A DNA stretch of 64,000 nt from Photobacterium jeanii (GCF_001650345.1 NZ_LVHF01000012.1:620001-684000); one strand, 5' to 3'. Numbered from the stretch's first letter, positions 10,613 to 19,241 are shown. Notes: generated from the letters alone by a model not told the origin. Translations and numbers: made by a program.

Positions 10613-11266
10613 ATGTTAAAAGCGGCTGTATTTGATATGGATGGCCTATTGGTCGATTCCGAACCTTTCTGGCAAAAAGCGCAAGTTGAAGTATTTCAAA
10701 ACCTTGGGGTTGCAATGACCCAAGAAGACACATTAGAAACCACTGGTTTACGTGTCGATAAAGTGGTTGAGCTTTGGTTTTCTCGCCAACCATGGCAAGG
10801 ACCTAGCTGCGAAGAAGTGACGGCAAATCTTGTTCGTCGCGTTGAAGAGTTAGTTGCAGAATACAAACCTATGATGCCGGGTGTTCGTGAAACATTAGCG
10901 CACTGTAAAGCACTGAACTTGAAACTGGCGGTAGCATCATCTTCACCGATGAGCCTGATCCAAACCACTTTAAAATCACTTGAAATTGAAGACGAATTTG
11001 AAGTAGTTGTGTCTGCTGAACACCTACGTTTTGGTAAACCTCACCCAGAGGTGTACATCAATGCTGCTGATGCACTGGGTGTTGCCCCTGAATATTGTGT
11101 CGCATTTGAAGATTCACTTAATGGTGTATTAGCAGCAAAAGCTGCTCGCATGAAAGGGATCGTAGTACCAGAAGATGTTGTGGCAAGTGATCCTCGCTGG
11201 GCGATTGCCGATAGTAAACTTTCCTCGCTTCACGAAGTAAATCAAGAATTATTAACCTCTTTATAA
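10613..11266 (+). CDS. hxpB: Hexitol/2-deoxyglucose-6-phosphate phosphatase YniC
   Basis: HAD-superfamily phosphatase of 217 residues. The E. coli relative removes phosphate from 2-deoxyglucose-6-phosphate and hexitol phosphates. HAD motif I is FDMDGLLVDSE with nucleophile D8 and D10; motif II is VASSSP; motif III/IV is GKPHPEVYINAAD followed by AFEDSLNGVLAA. The small helical cap lies between motifs I and II. It is 92 bp after the ketosamine-kinase-like gene on the same strand, with a hairpin after the stop. A role in clearing non-metabolised sugar phosphates is inferred from the family. Confidence 0.88.
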   Translation: MLKAAVFDMDGLLVDSEPFWQKAQVEVFQNLGVAMTQEDTLETTGLRVDKVVELWFSRQPWQGPSCEEVTANLVRRVEELVAEYKPMMPGVRETLAHCKALNLKLAVASSSPMSLIQTTLKSLEIEDEFEVVVSAEHLRFGKPHPEVYINAADALGVAPEYCVAFEDSLNGVLAAKAARMKGIVVPEDVVASDPRWAIADSKLSSLHEVNQELLTSL

Positions 11267-11281
11267 TTAATAATTTTTCAC

Positions 11282-11317
11282 AGCTTGGTGCAAAGTCATA
11301 ACATCTTGCATCAAGCT
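11282..11317 (+). terminator. Probable terminator after hxpB
   Basis: Stem AGCTTGGTGCAA / TTGCATCAAGCT (12 positions, one G-T pair) with a 12-nt loop, followed by CAACTTTTGT. The T-run is weak. Confidence 0.5.
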
Positions 11318-11613
11318 CAACTTTTGTCTCCTCTGCGCTTCATCGTTTGTTCCCTTTTCAACACTTTATAAATCCTTCGCATAAGCCTGTTTGAGCATAT
11401 AGCTAGAAAAATTATCCAATTTTGGGATCTAGTTATTTATCAGTCTCTCAATTTACTTACGAAATCAAACTTTATAGTTAATTTTAGGCAGAAAGAATAA
11501 CGACACGCTAAAGTGAAAATATATCGACGTCCACTAACACGATACACAAAAGATGTTCGCATATAAGCAAGGACGCTTAAGCAGTATGTGCCTAGCGCAT
11601 TGAGGAGTTACAG
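11318..11613. other. AT-rich intergenic region
   Basis: No ORF or strong repeat. It presumably holds the promoter of the small Cys-rich gene; GAGGAG just before 11614 is that gene's ribosome site. Confidence 0.4.
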
Positions 11614-11817
11614 ATGAAACATTATTCAGAACAAACGGCCACCTGCCCACACTGTGGTCATCATATTCACATTACGTTAGACACTAGCGGTGGAAGCCAA
11701 GAGTTTTATGATGATTGCCCTGCTTGCTGTCATGCTATTCATCTCAACATGCAGGTTGATGAACAACATAAAACCATTAACCTCTTTATTGATGCCGATG
11801 ATGAGCAAATCTTCTGA
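11614..11817 (+). CDS. CPXCG-motif cysteine-rich small protein
   Basis: 67-residue acidic protein with two zinc-ribbon-like half sites, CPHCGHH (residues 11-17) and DCPACCH (about 39-45). This matches the short cysteine-rich CPXCG family common in gamma-proteobacteria, whose function is unknown. Four of the cysteines could bind one Zn or Fe. A good ribosome site, GAGGAG, precedes the ATG. It stands alone with its own terminator. Regulatory or metal-related roles are possible but not shown. Confidence 0.8.
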   Translation: MKHYSEQTATCPHCGHHIHITLDTSGGSQEFYDDCPACCHAIHLNMQVDEQHKTINLFIDADDEQIF

Positions 11818-11901
11818 GCACTCATAAAAGACAAGTAAAGTTGATGTTGTTGGCTTCAATTCAATTCGTATGGCAGCAGAGTTATAAGCACTAGAAACAA
11901 C

Positions 11902-11925
11902 AACGCCCAGCTAATGCTGGGCGTT
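11902..11925. terminator. Bidirectional terminator between Cys-rich gene and ribE
   Basis: Perfect 10-bp stem AACGCCCAGC / GCTGGGCGTT with loop TAAT, followed by ATTATTTTC on the plus strand. It lies between convergent genes and can serve both. Confidence 0.85.
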
Positions 11926-11946
11926 ATTATTTTCATTGAATCTTGT

Positions 11947-12561
11947 TTAGCTCGCGGCTTTACTCGCCATCACACGCTCAACCGTATCCACTACGGCTTG
12001 AGTTTGCGGATCGATTTCGATATTGATGACATCGCCTTGCTCACGCCAAGATAAGTTAGTACGCGCTAACGTCTCAGGGATCAAATTAACGTTAAAGGTG
12101 TTATCCACCACATCACCAATAGTCAGACTAATACCATCAATCCCAATATAACCTTTGGTGAACACATACTTCATCTGCGCAGCAGGCATGGTAAACCAGA
12201 CTTGGCAATTGTTTTCAGTGCGGATCACCTCCTTCACGGTCGCTGTACACATAATGTGTCCAGACATAGAATGACCGCCAATCTCATCACCAAACTTAGC
12301 AGCTCGCTCGATGTTGACCTTATCGCCCACTTGCATCAAACCTAAGTTAGTCACTTTAAGTGTTTCCTGCATCAGGTCAAATGAAACAAGATCGCCATCA
12401 ACCTTAGTCACCGTCAAACAACAACCGTTATGAGCAATAGACGCCCCGAGTTCAATTCCCGCTAGCCAAGCTTGGTCTAAGCGTACAACATGGGTTTGAA
12501 ACTGCTCTTTTTTCTCAATCGCAACAATCTCTGCCGTACCTTGCACAATACCTGTAAACAT
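11947..12561 (-). CDS. ribE: Riboflavin synthase alpha subunit
   Basis: Dismutates two 6,7-dimethyl-8-ribityllumazines to riboflavin and the pyrimidinedione. 204 residues, slightly shorter than the usual 210-217, with the family start [12 protein letters not shown]. The two lumazine-binding repeats are seen: repeat 1 with [14 protein letters not shown] and [20 protein letters not shown], repeat 2 starting [10 protein letters not shown] with [14 protein letters not shown] and [16 protein letters not shown]. It is a single gene transcribed away from a diguanylate cyclase; norM lies one gene further, an arrangement seen in vibrios. No FMN riboswitch is recognisable upstream. Confidence 0.95.
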   Translation of the reverse strand: MFTGIVQGTAEIVAIEKKEQFQTHVVRLDQAWLAGIELGASIAHNGCCLTVTKVDGDLVSFDLMQETLKVTNLGLMQVGDKVNIERAAKFGDEIGGHSMSGHIMCTATVKEVIRTENNCQVWFTMPAAQMKYVFTKGYIGIDGISLTIGDVVDNTFNVNLIPETLARTNLSWREQGDVINIEIDPQTQAVVDTVERVMASKAAS

Positions 12562-12755
12562 ATTGTCTCCACCATTTAAGATGTCATCGAGATACTTGTA
12601 TGAGTAAGCATACTAGCATCACCATGAATGTAGTTATTTTCTTGCTACCTTAACGTTTCATGATAGATAAATCTTCTATTTCTTCTATAACGTTTGAAAC
12701 ATTCATACTTGTTATATTATCCTTTCGCCATCTCTTTTAGCAGAATATTACTTAC

Positions 12756-14603
12756 GTGCCACGTTGGATGCCTAATATGGTGAATATAAACACCAAAAAT
12801 TTGAGCTTTCGGGTCCAAGTAACGTTATCACTTCTCGTACTGATAACTGCGATCCCTATCGGCTTAATGTGGTATGCCAGCTCTGACCAAATTTTGCAAA
12901 AAAGTGTCGAACAAATGTTTCGACAATCTAGTCGTGTTATCACCAACCATCTCGATGACTTCTTCGACGAAGCTTACACTGTTTACCAACATCAAGATAA
13001 AAGCGATCAGGACTTTGCTCAAATTGTGCAAGATCGCGACAAATTACTGGCTTACCTTTCTAGCGTTCTCGCTCACCACCAACAAATCGATTATCTCTAC
13101 TTTGCCAATGCTGAAGGCGGCCTACTCTCACTTGGTCGTGACAAAAACGGTAACTTTATTCGGATTGAAACTGAGCATCCCAAAGCAGGGAAAACCATTA
13201 GCTATAGTGCTGACGCATCGGGCAAAGGTACTCAAATCATCAATACGAATGAACACTTCGACCCTCGTGTTCGCCAATGGTATCGCCGGGCAGTAACCAG
13301 TAATAGACCTGTGTGGAGTGATATCTACCCAGGGGCTATCGAAAAAGTATTAGGTGTGAGCTTAGCGAAAGCGCAATACGATGAGCAGGGCAACCTTCTT
13401 GGTGTATGGGGCTTAGATCTAACCTTAAACACACTCCAACACGAGTTGGCGAAAAACACCCTCAGTAAAAACAGCAGCATTATGCTGATCAGTGAAGAAG
13501 GGACGATTGTTGCTAGCTCAACAGACCAATTTCCTCCTCTAATGGAGTTAGGCACCCCGCTTACTCCTGTCGCGAATATCCTATGGAACAAAATCAATTT
13601 AGCGCCCAATGGCGGTGAGCCCCGCGTTTCAAAGTTTCATGTCGGGCGCGATCCGTGGATTGGTGCCCATACCCAATATCAAATTGGGCAAAAGCGTCAT
13701 TTAACCATTCTTTTTATATCCCCTATGTGTGATTTCATCGGGGAATTTATTGCCACCAAATACTTCGCTGTTGCCTTCACTCTTTTTTTGGTCTCTCTTG
13801 CTATTTTTTACGGCTCAAAAGTAACCCACTATATGCTTCGCCCTATTGCTCAGCTCCAACGTGGCGTCAAACTGATCAGTGGTGGTAAATGGAGCTCGCG
13901 AATAAAAGTCAATCGTCAAGATGAACTTGGGCTACTTGCTTCTTCATTTAACGATATGGCAGATCACCTTCAAGCGACTATCCAACAACTTAAATTAGAG
14001 CAAAGTGAAACCACCCGCTTGAACGAACTGTTGGCGAAAAGCAATGCAGAGCTTGAACAAAAGGTGCAAGAAAGAACCGCTGAGCTAAAAAACGCCAACA
14101 TACAGTTACAGTACCTAGCCAATATCGACCCATTAACCCAAGTTGCTAACCGCCGTTTCTTCTGGCAACAAATGGAGCAGCGAAAATACCAAAGCAAAGG
14201 CTGGTTATTAATTCTCGATATAGATAACTTCAAGAAAATCAACGACACGCATGGTCACTTAGTTGGTGACGATGTTCTTCAACATTTTTGCCGAGTATGT
14301 ACCAACTGTATTGGCGACCAGAGTTTATTTGGTCGAATTGGTGGCGAAGAATTTGCTATTTTCATTGAACAGCATCAGGTAAAAGATATTCGCCAATTCA
14401 CAAAATGCTTACTTACCATGGTAAGTAAAACGCCAATGGCACTAAAACATACCAATATTCACTTAACGACCAGTATTGGCGTTACAGAAACCACACCAGA
14501 GCAAACAAACGCGTATGCACTGGCTGATAACATGTTATTGCAAGCGAAGAGTGAAGGTAAAAACCGAGCCATTTTTTACCACGGGGAAACCATAACTGCT
14601 TGA
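12756..14603 (+). CDS. Membrane-bound sensor diguanylate cyclase (Cache-HAMP-GGDEF)
   Basis: 615-residue inner-membrane signalling enzyme making cyclic di-GMP from GTP. TM1 is about residues 20-42, followed by a periplasmic double-Cache-type sensor to about 330 (typical DPRVRQWYRRAV and WGLDLTL pieces), TM2 about 332-355, HAMP to about 410, a Gln/Glu-rich coiled coil to about 450, then the GGDEF domain (IDPLTQVANRR, ILDIDNFKKINDTHGH). The active-site signature is GGEEF at 529-533, so it should be active. The RxxD inhibitory site before it is missing (CIGD at that position), suggesting no product inhibition. GTG 12756 and ATGs at 12768 and 12777 are all possible starts. Confidence 0.9.
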   Translation: MPRWMPNMVNINTKNLSFRVQVTLSLLVLITAIPIGLMWYASSDQILQKSVEQMFRQSSRVITNHLDDFFDEAYTVYQHQDKSDQDFAQIVQDRDKLLAYLSSVLAHHQQIDYLYFANAEGGLLSLGRDKNGNFIRIETEHPKAGKTISYSADASGKGTQIINTNEHFDPRVRQWYRRAVTSNRPVWSDIYPGAIEKVLGVSLAKAQYDEQGNLLGVWGLDLTLNTLQHELAKNTLSKNSSIMLISEEGTIVASSTDQFPPLMELGTPLTPVANILWNKINLAPNGGEPRVSKFHVGRDPWIGAHTQYQIGQKRHLTILFISPMCDFIGEFIATKYFAVAFTLFLVSLAIFYGSKVTHYMLRPIAQLQRGVKLISGGKWSSRIKVNRQDELGLLASSFNDMADHLQATIQQLKLEQSETTRLNELLAKSNAELEQKVQERTAELKNANIQLQYLANIDPLTQVANRRFFWQQMEQRKYQSKGWLLILDIDNFKKINDTHGHLVGDDVLQHFCRVCTNCIGDQSLFGRIGGEEFAIFIEQHQVKDIRQFTKCLLTMVSKTPMALKHTNIHLTTSIGVTETTPEQTNAYALADNMLLQAKSEGKNRAIFYHGETITA

Positions 14604-14685
14604 TTACTTGCGTAGTTATAAAACATCACGCAAATCAAATGAGTTTAAGTGCAAATACACGCTTAAGTTTCTCCTTTCAAAAAGC

Positions 14686-14713
14686 GTGAAAACATCTGAT
14701 AAGCGATTATAAT
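14686..14713 (+). promoter_or_regulatory. Probable sigma-70 promoter of norM
   Basis: A perfect -10 box TATAAT at 14708-14713 is preceded, after 16 bp, by GTGAAA (4 of 6 matches to TTGACA) at 14686-14691. Transcription would start near 14720, leaving a leader of about 45 nt before the chosen norM ATG. Confidence 0.6.
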
Positions 14714-14765
14714 GCCCCCGCATTCTCTGGCATCCTCCAGAACATGCTTGAAATCAGGTATATTC

Positions 14766-16136
14766 ATGCACAAGTACAAACGAGAAACTCGACGTTTACT
14801 CAAACTCACTATCCCCGTTCTTCTTGCTTCTGTAGCCCAAACATCCATGGGGTTTATCGACACCGTCATGGCTGGTGGTGTTAGTGCCTCAGATATGGCG
14901 GCCGTATCGGTTGCATCCAGTATTTGGCTACCTTCAATTTTATTTGGTATTGGACTATTAGTTGCTCTGATCCCAATTGTGGCGCAACTTAATGGCTCTG
15001 GTAAAAAAGAGCGTATCCCGTTTGAAGTTCAACACGGCTTTTACCTTGCTCTACTCGTGTCTGTCCCTATTATGTTGCTGCTATATAACGCCAGCTTCTT
15101 AATTGATTACATGGGAATAGAACAATCACTCGCCGTCAAAACTAACGGCTATATGTTTGCAGTGATGTTTGCCGTGCCTGCTTTTTTGATGTTCCAAACC
15201 TTAAAAAGCTTCTCCGAGGGTGTCTCTTTTACAGTACCGTCGATGGTGATCGGTTTTGTCGGGTTAGCCGCTAACATTCCACTTAACTGGATTTTTGTTT
15301 ACGGTAAATTTGGTGCGCCTGCATTAGGTGGTGTTGGCTGTGGTGTTGCTACCGCCATCGTGTACTGGTTGATGTTTTTCTCAATGCTCATCTTTGTGCG
15401 CTGCAATGCTCGCTTAAAGAACTTTAACTTATTTCAAACTTGGCATAAGCCTGACACCCAAGCAATTAGTCGCCTTTTCAAGATGGGCTTCCCTATTGCT
15501 GCATCCATGTTTTTTGAAATTTCATTATTCGCAGTTGTAGCACTTATGATTGCACCATTAGGCTCCGTGATGGTCGCTTCACACCAAGTCGCTATGAACT
15601 TCTCATCATTAGTCTTTATGCTACCAATGAGCTTAGGTGCGGCTGTTAGTATCCGTGTTGGGCATCAGCTAGGACAAGAAGATCTCTTAGGCGCGAAAGT
15701 CAGTAGCTACTGTGGTTTAGCTTGTGCACTCTTAATCGCAATAACAACAGCAACCTTAACGGTCGTTTTCCGCGAGCAAATCATTGCGATTTACACAGAT
15801 AATGCCGAAGTTATTATCATTACCAGCCAGCTACTGTTACTCGCTGCGATTTACCAATGTACTGACGCTATTCAAATCGTGGCTGCGGGTGCACTTCGTG
15901 GCTATAAAGATATGCGTGCGATTTTTGTTCGTACTTTTATCGCTTACTGGGTGATCGGCCTACCTATGGGTTATACCTTAGGCATGACAAATTGGGTGAC
16001 TGAACCAATGGGACCACACGGTTTCTGGATTGGCACCATCTTTGGTTTATCATCTTCTGCTGTAATGCTAGGTTCACGTTTGCGTTGGCTACAGCGTCAA
16101 CCTGCAGATATGCAGTTGGCATTAGCGCAACGTTAA
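14766..16136 (+). CDS. norM: MATE family Na+-coupled multidrug efflux pump NorM
   Basis: Exports cationic drugs, dyes and fluoroquinolones in exchange for Na+. 456 residues from ATG 14766 (MHKYKRETRRLLKLTIPVLL), near the 461 of V. cholerae NorM; an upstream in-frame ATG at 14712 lies too close to the promoter. Twelve hydrophobic helices are visible. The acidic residues essential in V. cholerae NorM (Asp36, Glu255, Asp371) have counterparts in GFIDTVMAGG, MFFEISLFAV and YQCTDAIQIV. A 28-bp palindromic terminator follows. Together with qnr at 47138 it gives the region two chromosomal genes linked to low-level quinolone tolerance. Confidence 0.93.
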   Translation: MHKYKRETRRLLKLTIPVLLASVAQTSMGFIDTVMAGGVSASDMAAVSVASSIWLPSILFGIGLLVALIPIVAQLNGSGKKERIPFEVQHGFYLALLVSVPIMLLLYNASFLIDYMGIEQSLAVKTNGYMFAVMFAVPAFLMFQTLKSFSEGVSFTVPSMVIGFVGLAANIPLNWIFVYGKFGAPALGGVGCGVATAIVYWLMFFSMLIFVRCNARLKNFNLFQTWHKPDTQAISRLFKMGFPIAASMFFEISLFAVVALMIAPLGSVMVASHQVAMNFSSLVFMLPMSLGAAVSIRVGHQLGQEDLLGAKVSSYCGLACALLIAITTATLTVVFREQIIAIYTDNAEVIIITSQLLLLAAIYQCTDAIQIVAAGALRGYKDMRAIFVRTFIAYWVIGLPMGYTLGMTNWVTEPMGPHGFWIGTIFGLSSSAVMLGSRLRWLQRQPADMQLALAQR

Positions 16137-16173
16137 TACCGGCTTGCTCACTTCAGTGTGAAACTCAAACCCA

Positions 16174-16201
16174 GTAAAGGCGATCAATTGATCGCCTTTA
16201 C
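16174..16201 (+). terminator. Terminator of norM (28-bp perfect palindrome)
   Basis: GTAAAGGCGATCAA directly followed by its exact complement TTGATCGCCTTTAC, then TTTATCTTCTTTC. The loop would be the central AATT. Confidence 0.85.
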
Positions 16202-16358
16202 TTTATCTTCTTTCCCGCTTTTTAATGACATCAACTTGGTTGTAAGAACTAAGGCTAGTCATCAAGTTGAAGTTTGTTCTCATAATTCCCTTTCTTTTCT
16301 TGCTAACTCTTTTCACAGTGCTTACTTTGATTACAGGTCTGTCACTTTATAGGCAATC

Positions 16359-16393
16359 GATACCAAAATGCCTGCAAACACTATTTTGGTATC
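16359..16393. repeat. Inverted repeat upstream of DUF5062 gene
   Basis: Perfect 11-bp arms GATACCAAAAT (16359-16369) and ATTTTGGTATC (16383-16393) with a 13-nt spacer, 50 bp before the next ATG. No T-run follows, so an operator or leader hairpin is likelier than a terminator. The remaining 16202-16358 shows nothing else. Confidence 0.5.
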
Positions 16394-16442
16394 AATAAGT
16401 TACCCATGCAAAACGTGACGAAAACTCGTTAAGGGAAGTAAG

Positions 16443-16703
16443 ATGAAAAAAAACAAAAACGATGCCAAGCTACTGAAAAAGGCACTCGAACTCGGTCTCG
16501 CGTTCGCCAAAAAGCAAGGTTACAGTGACTTAGATCGCTATGTTTCATCCACTGATAAAGTGGAATGTGTGTATCGCTTACTGGTTCAATACAAACAAAT
16601 TACCCCACTCGCGGTAGACCAAGAAGATGGCGTAAATATGAAACACAAACTCGTATTGTGGATTTCTCGATTACTGCCACCGGATCACGAACTACTTCAA
16701 TAA
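16443..16703 (+). CDS. Small conserved protein, DUF5062-like
   Basis: 86-residue soluble, Lys-rich, mainly helical protein (MKKNKNDAKLLKKALELGLA at the start; ITPLAVDQED and ISRLLPPDHELLQ later). I recognise the pattern as the Vibrionaceae DUF5062 family from memory; no function is known. A GGGAAG site precedes the ATG. It is followed after 32 bp by a DUF3080-type lipoprotein gene on the same strand, so the two may be cotranscribed. Confidence 0.6.
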   Translation: MKKNKNDAKLLKKALELGLAFAKKQGYSDLDRYVSSTDKVECVYRLLVQYKQITPLAVDQEDGVNMKHKLVLWISRLLPPDHELLQ

Positions 16704-16735
16704 CCCTAACTATCTCTAACGTATATACTTAAGCC

Positions 16736-17812
16736 ATGCTACGGATTGATTGGCTTACTCGACTCAAACCTTCATCTTTACAGTCAGGCATAACCTTGGT
16801 GTTATGCCTGCTACTAAGCGGTTGCGATAATAGTAGCCATGCGCAATTTGCCGACTACCACCAACGACTTGCCACTGTGCTTGATGTCGAATCCATCCCC
16901 TACTCCGATCCTGAATTACCTAGACTGCCAGCAAAGCGAGATCTCGCCCTTCCTGTTGATGACATTCGGATTGGTTTATTAGATGCTTATGAATTAAGGC
17001 AGTGTGGATTGTTCCAGCGCATTGCTGAACGCAATTCCAGCTTAGGAAAAGTGCAAGATAAGACGCGCTCACTCAGATACGAAATTTTGTTGCTATCAGG
17101 GTTAATGCACTGCATTAATACACTGCCAAACGAAAGCGATGTCAAAAATGAATTAGTCCCAATTCTAGCAACCAAACAGGCGCAGCTACCTCGTACCATT
17201 TGGAACATGTTGTTCACTGGTAAAGAGTGGCGACAACAATTAACCCTCTACCCTCAGACTTTTCCGCATCAAGAGTTTGGTGGCTTTCACGCCAATATTG
17301 CCGCCATTGAAGACCTAGTGACGATCAGTGATCTCGCCTCCACTCAAAAGATCATTGATGATCAACTTGCAGATCAGCTCTTAAGCCACCAGCAAAACAT
17401 CTATCGTAGTCGGTATTTTGGTCAGCTTTTTTACTCCATTGCCAATGCAACACAGTGGTTGAACATCACCACCCAGCTGCTAAGCCAGCATGAAGATAAA
17501 ATCTTATGTGGTAAGAACCGCAATCAGCAAACCGCTGAATATTTAAGAAATGTCTTTTACCGTCTTTATAGCCCAATACTTCAGCCCTATATGGCTGAAT
17601 TAGATTCTCAGTACCAGCAAATACAACCGCCACTCAATCGGTTAATTTCCAACTTACCGTATGGGGATGCTCAAGGCGCAGAGGCATTACGCTCTTACAA
17701 ACACCATTATATTGATGGTGATCTACATCGAGCTTTTCGAGATGCTATTTTAGAACACACCCTTTTTTGGCAGCGAACCTTTAAACGGTGCCAGTTTAAA
17801 GTCGGAATATAA
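16736..17812 (+). CDS. DUF3080-family lipoprotein
   Basis: 358 residues. An N-terminal basic stretch and hydrophobic segment end in a lipobox LLLSGC with Cys30, so it should be an envelope lipoprotein. The family block LRQCGLFQRIAERNSSLGKV is recognisable (about residues 84-103) and pairs of cysteines occur (C86, C118, and C262/C353 approximately), possibly disulphide-bonded in the periplasm. The function of DUF3080 is unknown. It lies directly before the tRNA-array promoter, with no clear terminator after its stop. Confidence 0.75.
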   Translation: MLRIDWLTRLKPSSLQSGITLVLCLLLSGCDNSSHAQFADYHQRLATVLDVESIPYSDPELPRLPAKRDLALPVDDIRIGLLDAYELRQCGLFQRIAERNSSLGKVQDKTRSLRYEILLLSGLMHCINTLPNESDVKNELVPILATKQAQLPRTIWNMLFTGKEWRQQLTLYPQTFPHQEFGGFHANIAAIEDLVTISDLASTQKIIDDQLADQLLSHQQNIYRSRYFGQLFYSIANATQWLNITTQLLSQHEDKILCGKNRNQQTAEYLRNVFYRLYSPILQPYMAELDSQYQQIQPPLNRLISNLPYGDAQGAEALRSYKHHYIDGDLHRAFRDAILEHTLFWQRTFKRCQFKVGI

Positions 17813-17904
17813 GAATTATTCCAAACACTTAGCACTGCGAACAAGCAAACCGTATGTTTGATAACCAATCGCACATCGAAAGCTGAAAAAGAGAACTCAA
17901 ACAC

Positions 17905-17933
17905 TTGCGCCAATAAGATGGAGTCGCTAATAT
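17905..17933 (+). promoter_or_regulatory. Promoter of the tRNA-Val array
   Basis: TTGCGC (17905-17910) and TAATAT (17928-17933) are separated by exactly 17 bp, about 48 bp before the first tRNA. It is the only good promoter pair in the gap. All eleven genes are probably made from this one precursor, since the spacers hold no promoter. Confidence 0.7.
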
Positions 17934-17981
17934 CTTTTCCGTTCCGTTGTTCCTATATTGACGAACAGTGGAAGAAAAGAT

Positions 17982-18058
17982 GCTCGCTTAGCTCAGTTGG
18001 TTAGAGTACTTGCATGACATGCAAGGTGTCACTGGTTCGAGTCCAGTAGCGAGCACCA
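17982..18058 (+). tRNA. tRNA-Val (anticodon GAC), array copy 1
   Basis: 77 nt with encoded CCA. Acceptor stem GCTCGCT/AGCGAGC, D arm with TTGGTTAGAG, anticodon stem CTTGC/GCAAG closing the 7-base loop ATGACAT, so the anticodon is GAC (decodes GUC and GUU). The T arm has GGTTCGAGTCC. All eleven copies are identical over their full length. Confidence 0.97.
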
Positions 18059-18097
18059 ATTTTCGATAACACCGAAATCGGGGTTATCACACAATTT

Positions 18098-18174
18098 GCT
18101 CGCTTAGCTCAGTTGGTTAGAGTACTTGCATGACATGCAAGGTGTCACTGGTTCGAGTCCAGTAGCGAGCACCA
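18098..18174 (+). tRNA. tRNA-Val (GAC), array copy 2
   Basis: Identical to copy 1. Separated from copy 1 by a 39-nt spacer of class A. Confidence 0.97.
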
Positions 18175-18213
18175 ATTTTCGATAACACCGAAATCGGGGT
18201 TATCACACAATTT

Positions 18214-18290
18214 GCTCGCTTAGCTCAGTTGGTTAGAGTACTTGCATGACATGCAAGGTGTCACTGGTTCGAGTCCAGTAGCGAGCACCA
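18214..18290 (+). tRNA. tRNA-Val (GAC), array copy 3
   Basis: Identical to copy 1. Preceded by a 39-nt class A spacer, followed by a 38-nt class B spacer. Confidence 0.97.
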
Positions 18291-18328
18291 TTTTCGATAA
18301 CACCGAGATCGGGGTTGTCACACAATTT

Positions 18329-18405
18329 GCTCGCTTAGCTCAGTTGGTTAGAGTACTTGCATGACATGCAAGGTGTCACTGGTTCGAGTCCAGTAGCGAG
18401 CACCA
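18329..18405 (+). tRNA. tRNA-Val (GAC), array copy 4
   Basis: Identical to copy 1; class B spacers on both sides. Confidence 0.97.
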
Positions 18406-18443
18406 TTTTCGATAACACCGAGATCGGGGTTGTCACACAATTT

Positions 18444-18520
18444 GCTCGCTTAGCTCAGTTGGTTAGAGTACTTGCATGACATGCAAGGTGTCACTGGTTC
18501 GAGTCCAGTAGCGAGCACCA
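18444..18520 (+). tRNA. tRNA-Val (GAC), array copy 5
   Basis: Identical to copy 1; class B spacers on both sides. Confidence 0.97.
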
Positions 18521-18558
18521 TTTTCGATAACACCGAGATCGGGGTTGTCACACAATTT

Positions 18559-18635
18559 GCTCGCTTAGCTCAGTTGGTTAGAGTACTTGCATGACATGCA
18601 AGGTGTCACTGGTTCGAGTCCAGTAGCGAGCACCA
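18559..18635 (+). tRNA. tRNA-Val (GAC), array copy 6
   Basis: Identical to copy 1; class B spacers on both sides. Confidence 0.97.
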
Positions 18636-18673
18636 TTTTCGATAACACCGAGATCGGGGTTGTCACACAATTT

Positions 18674-18750
18674 GCTCGCTTAGCTCAGTTGGTTAGAGTA
18701 CTTGCATGACATGCAAGGTGTCACTGGTTCGAGTCCAGTAGCGAGCACCA
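18674..18750 (+). tRNA. tRNA-Val (GAC), array copy 7
   Basis: Identical to copy 1; class B spacers on both sides. Confidence 0.97.
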
Positions 18751-18788
18751 TTTTCGATAACACCGAGATCGGGGTTGTCACACAATTT

Positions 18789-18865
18789 GCTCGCTTAGCT
18801 CAGTTGGTTAGAGTACTTGCATGACATGCAAGGTGTCACTGGTTCGAGTCCAGTAGCGAGCACCA
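18789..18865 (+). tRNA. tRNA-Val (GAC), array copy 8
   Basis: Identical to copy 1; class B spacers on both sides. Confidence 0.97.
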
Positions 18866-18903
18866 TTTTCGATAACACCGAGATCGGGGTTGTCACACAA
18901 TTT

Positions 18904-18980
18904 GCTCGCTTAGCTCAGTTGGTTAGAGTACTTGCATGACATGCAAGGTGTCACTGGTTCGAGTCCAGTAGCGAGCACCA
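18904..18980 (+). tRNA. tRNA-Val (GAC), array copy 9
   Basis: Identical to copy 1; class B spacer before, class C after. Confidence 0.97.
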
Positions 18981-19018
18981 TTTTCGATAACACCGAAATT
19001 GGGGTTATCACACAATTT

Positions 19019-19095
19019 GCTCGCTTAGCTCAGTTGGTTAGAGTACTTGCATGACATGCAAGGTGTCACTGGTTCGAGTCCAGTAGCGAGCACCA
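19019..19095 (+). tRNA. tRNA-Val (GAC), array copy 10
   Basis: Identical to copy 1; class C spacers on both sides. Confidence 0.97.
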
Positions 19096-19133
19096 TTTTC
19101 GATAACACCGAAATTGGGGTTATCACACAATTT

Positions 19134-19210
19134 GCTCGCTTAGCTCAGTTGGTTAGAGTACTTGCATGACATGCAAGGTGTCACTGGTTCGAGTCCAGTA
19201 GCGAGCACCA
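19134..19210 (+). tRNA. tRNA-Val (GAC), array copy 11
   Basis: Identical to copy 1; last copy, directly followed by the array terminator. Confidence 0.97.
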
Positions 19211-19218
19211 AATTTAAG

Positions 19219-19241
19219 AGCCTGCTTTTGCAGGCTTTTTT
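19219..19241 (+). terminator. Terminator of the tRNA array
   Basis: Stem AGCCTGC / GCAGGCT with loop TTTT, followed by five T, nine bases after the last tRNA. Confidence 0.93.

Larger units (their letters stand above)
17982..19210 (+). repeat. Tandem repeat of 115-116 bp (tRNA plus spacer)
   Basis: Eleven tRNA units joined by ten 38-39 nt spacers. Spacers fall in three classes: A (spacers 1-2, centre CCGAAATCGG), B (3-8, CCGAGATCGG with GTTGTC), C (9-10, CCGAAATTGG). Each spacer folds as a hairpin GATAAC-A-CCGA / TCGG-G-GTTATC, and the class differences keep pairing by G-T wobbles. The hairpins probably guide RNase processing of the precursor. The block pattern suggests growth by unequal crossing-over. 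Confidence 0.9.

Noticed and set aside
12562..12755. FMN riboswitch upstream of ribE
   Set aside because: The conserved RFN element sequences are not visible in this 194-bp region.
16158..16352. Plus-strand frame of 64 codons after norM
   Set aside because: It overlaps the norM terminator palindrome, has no ribosome site and no family-like composition.
17982..19210. Regular 115-bp repeats with 38-bp spacers looked like a CRISPR array
   Set aside because: The repeat unit folds as a complete tRNA-Val with CCA, and the spacers are nearly identical to each other, unlike CRISPR spacers. No cas gene is present.
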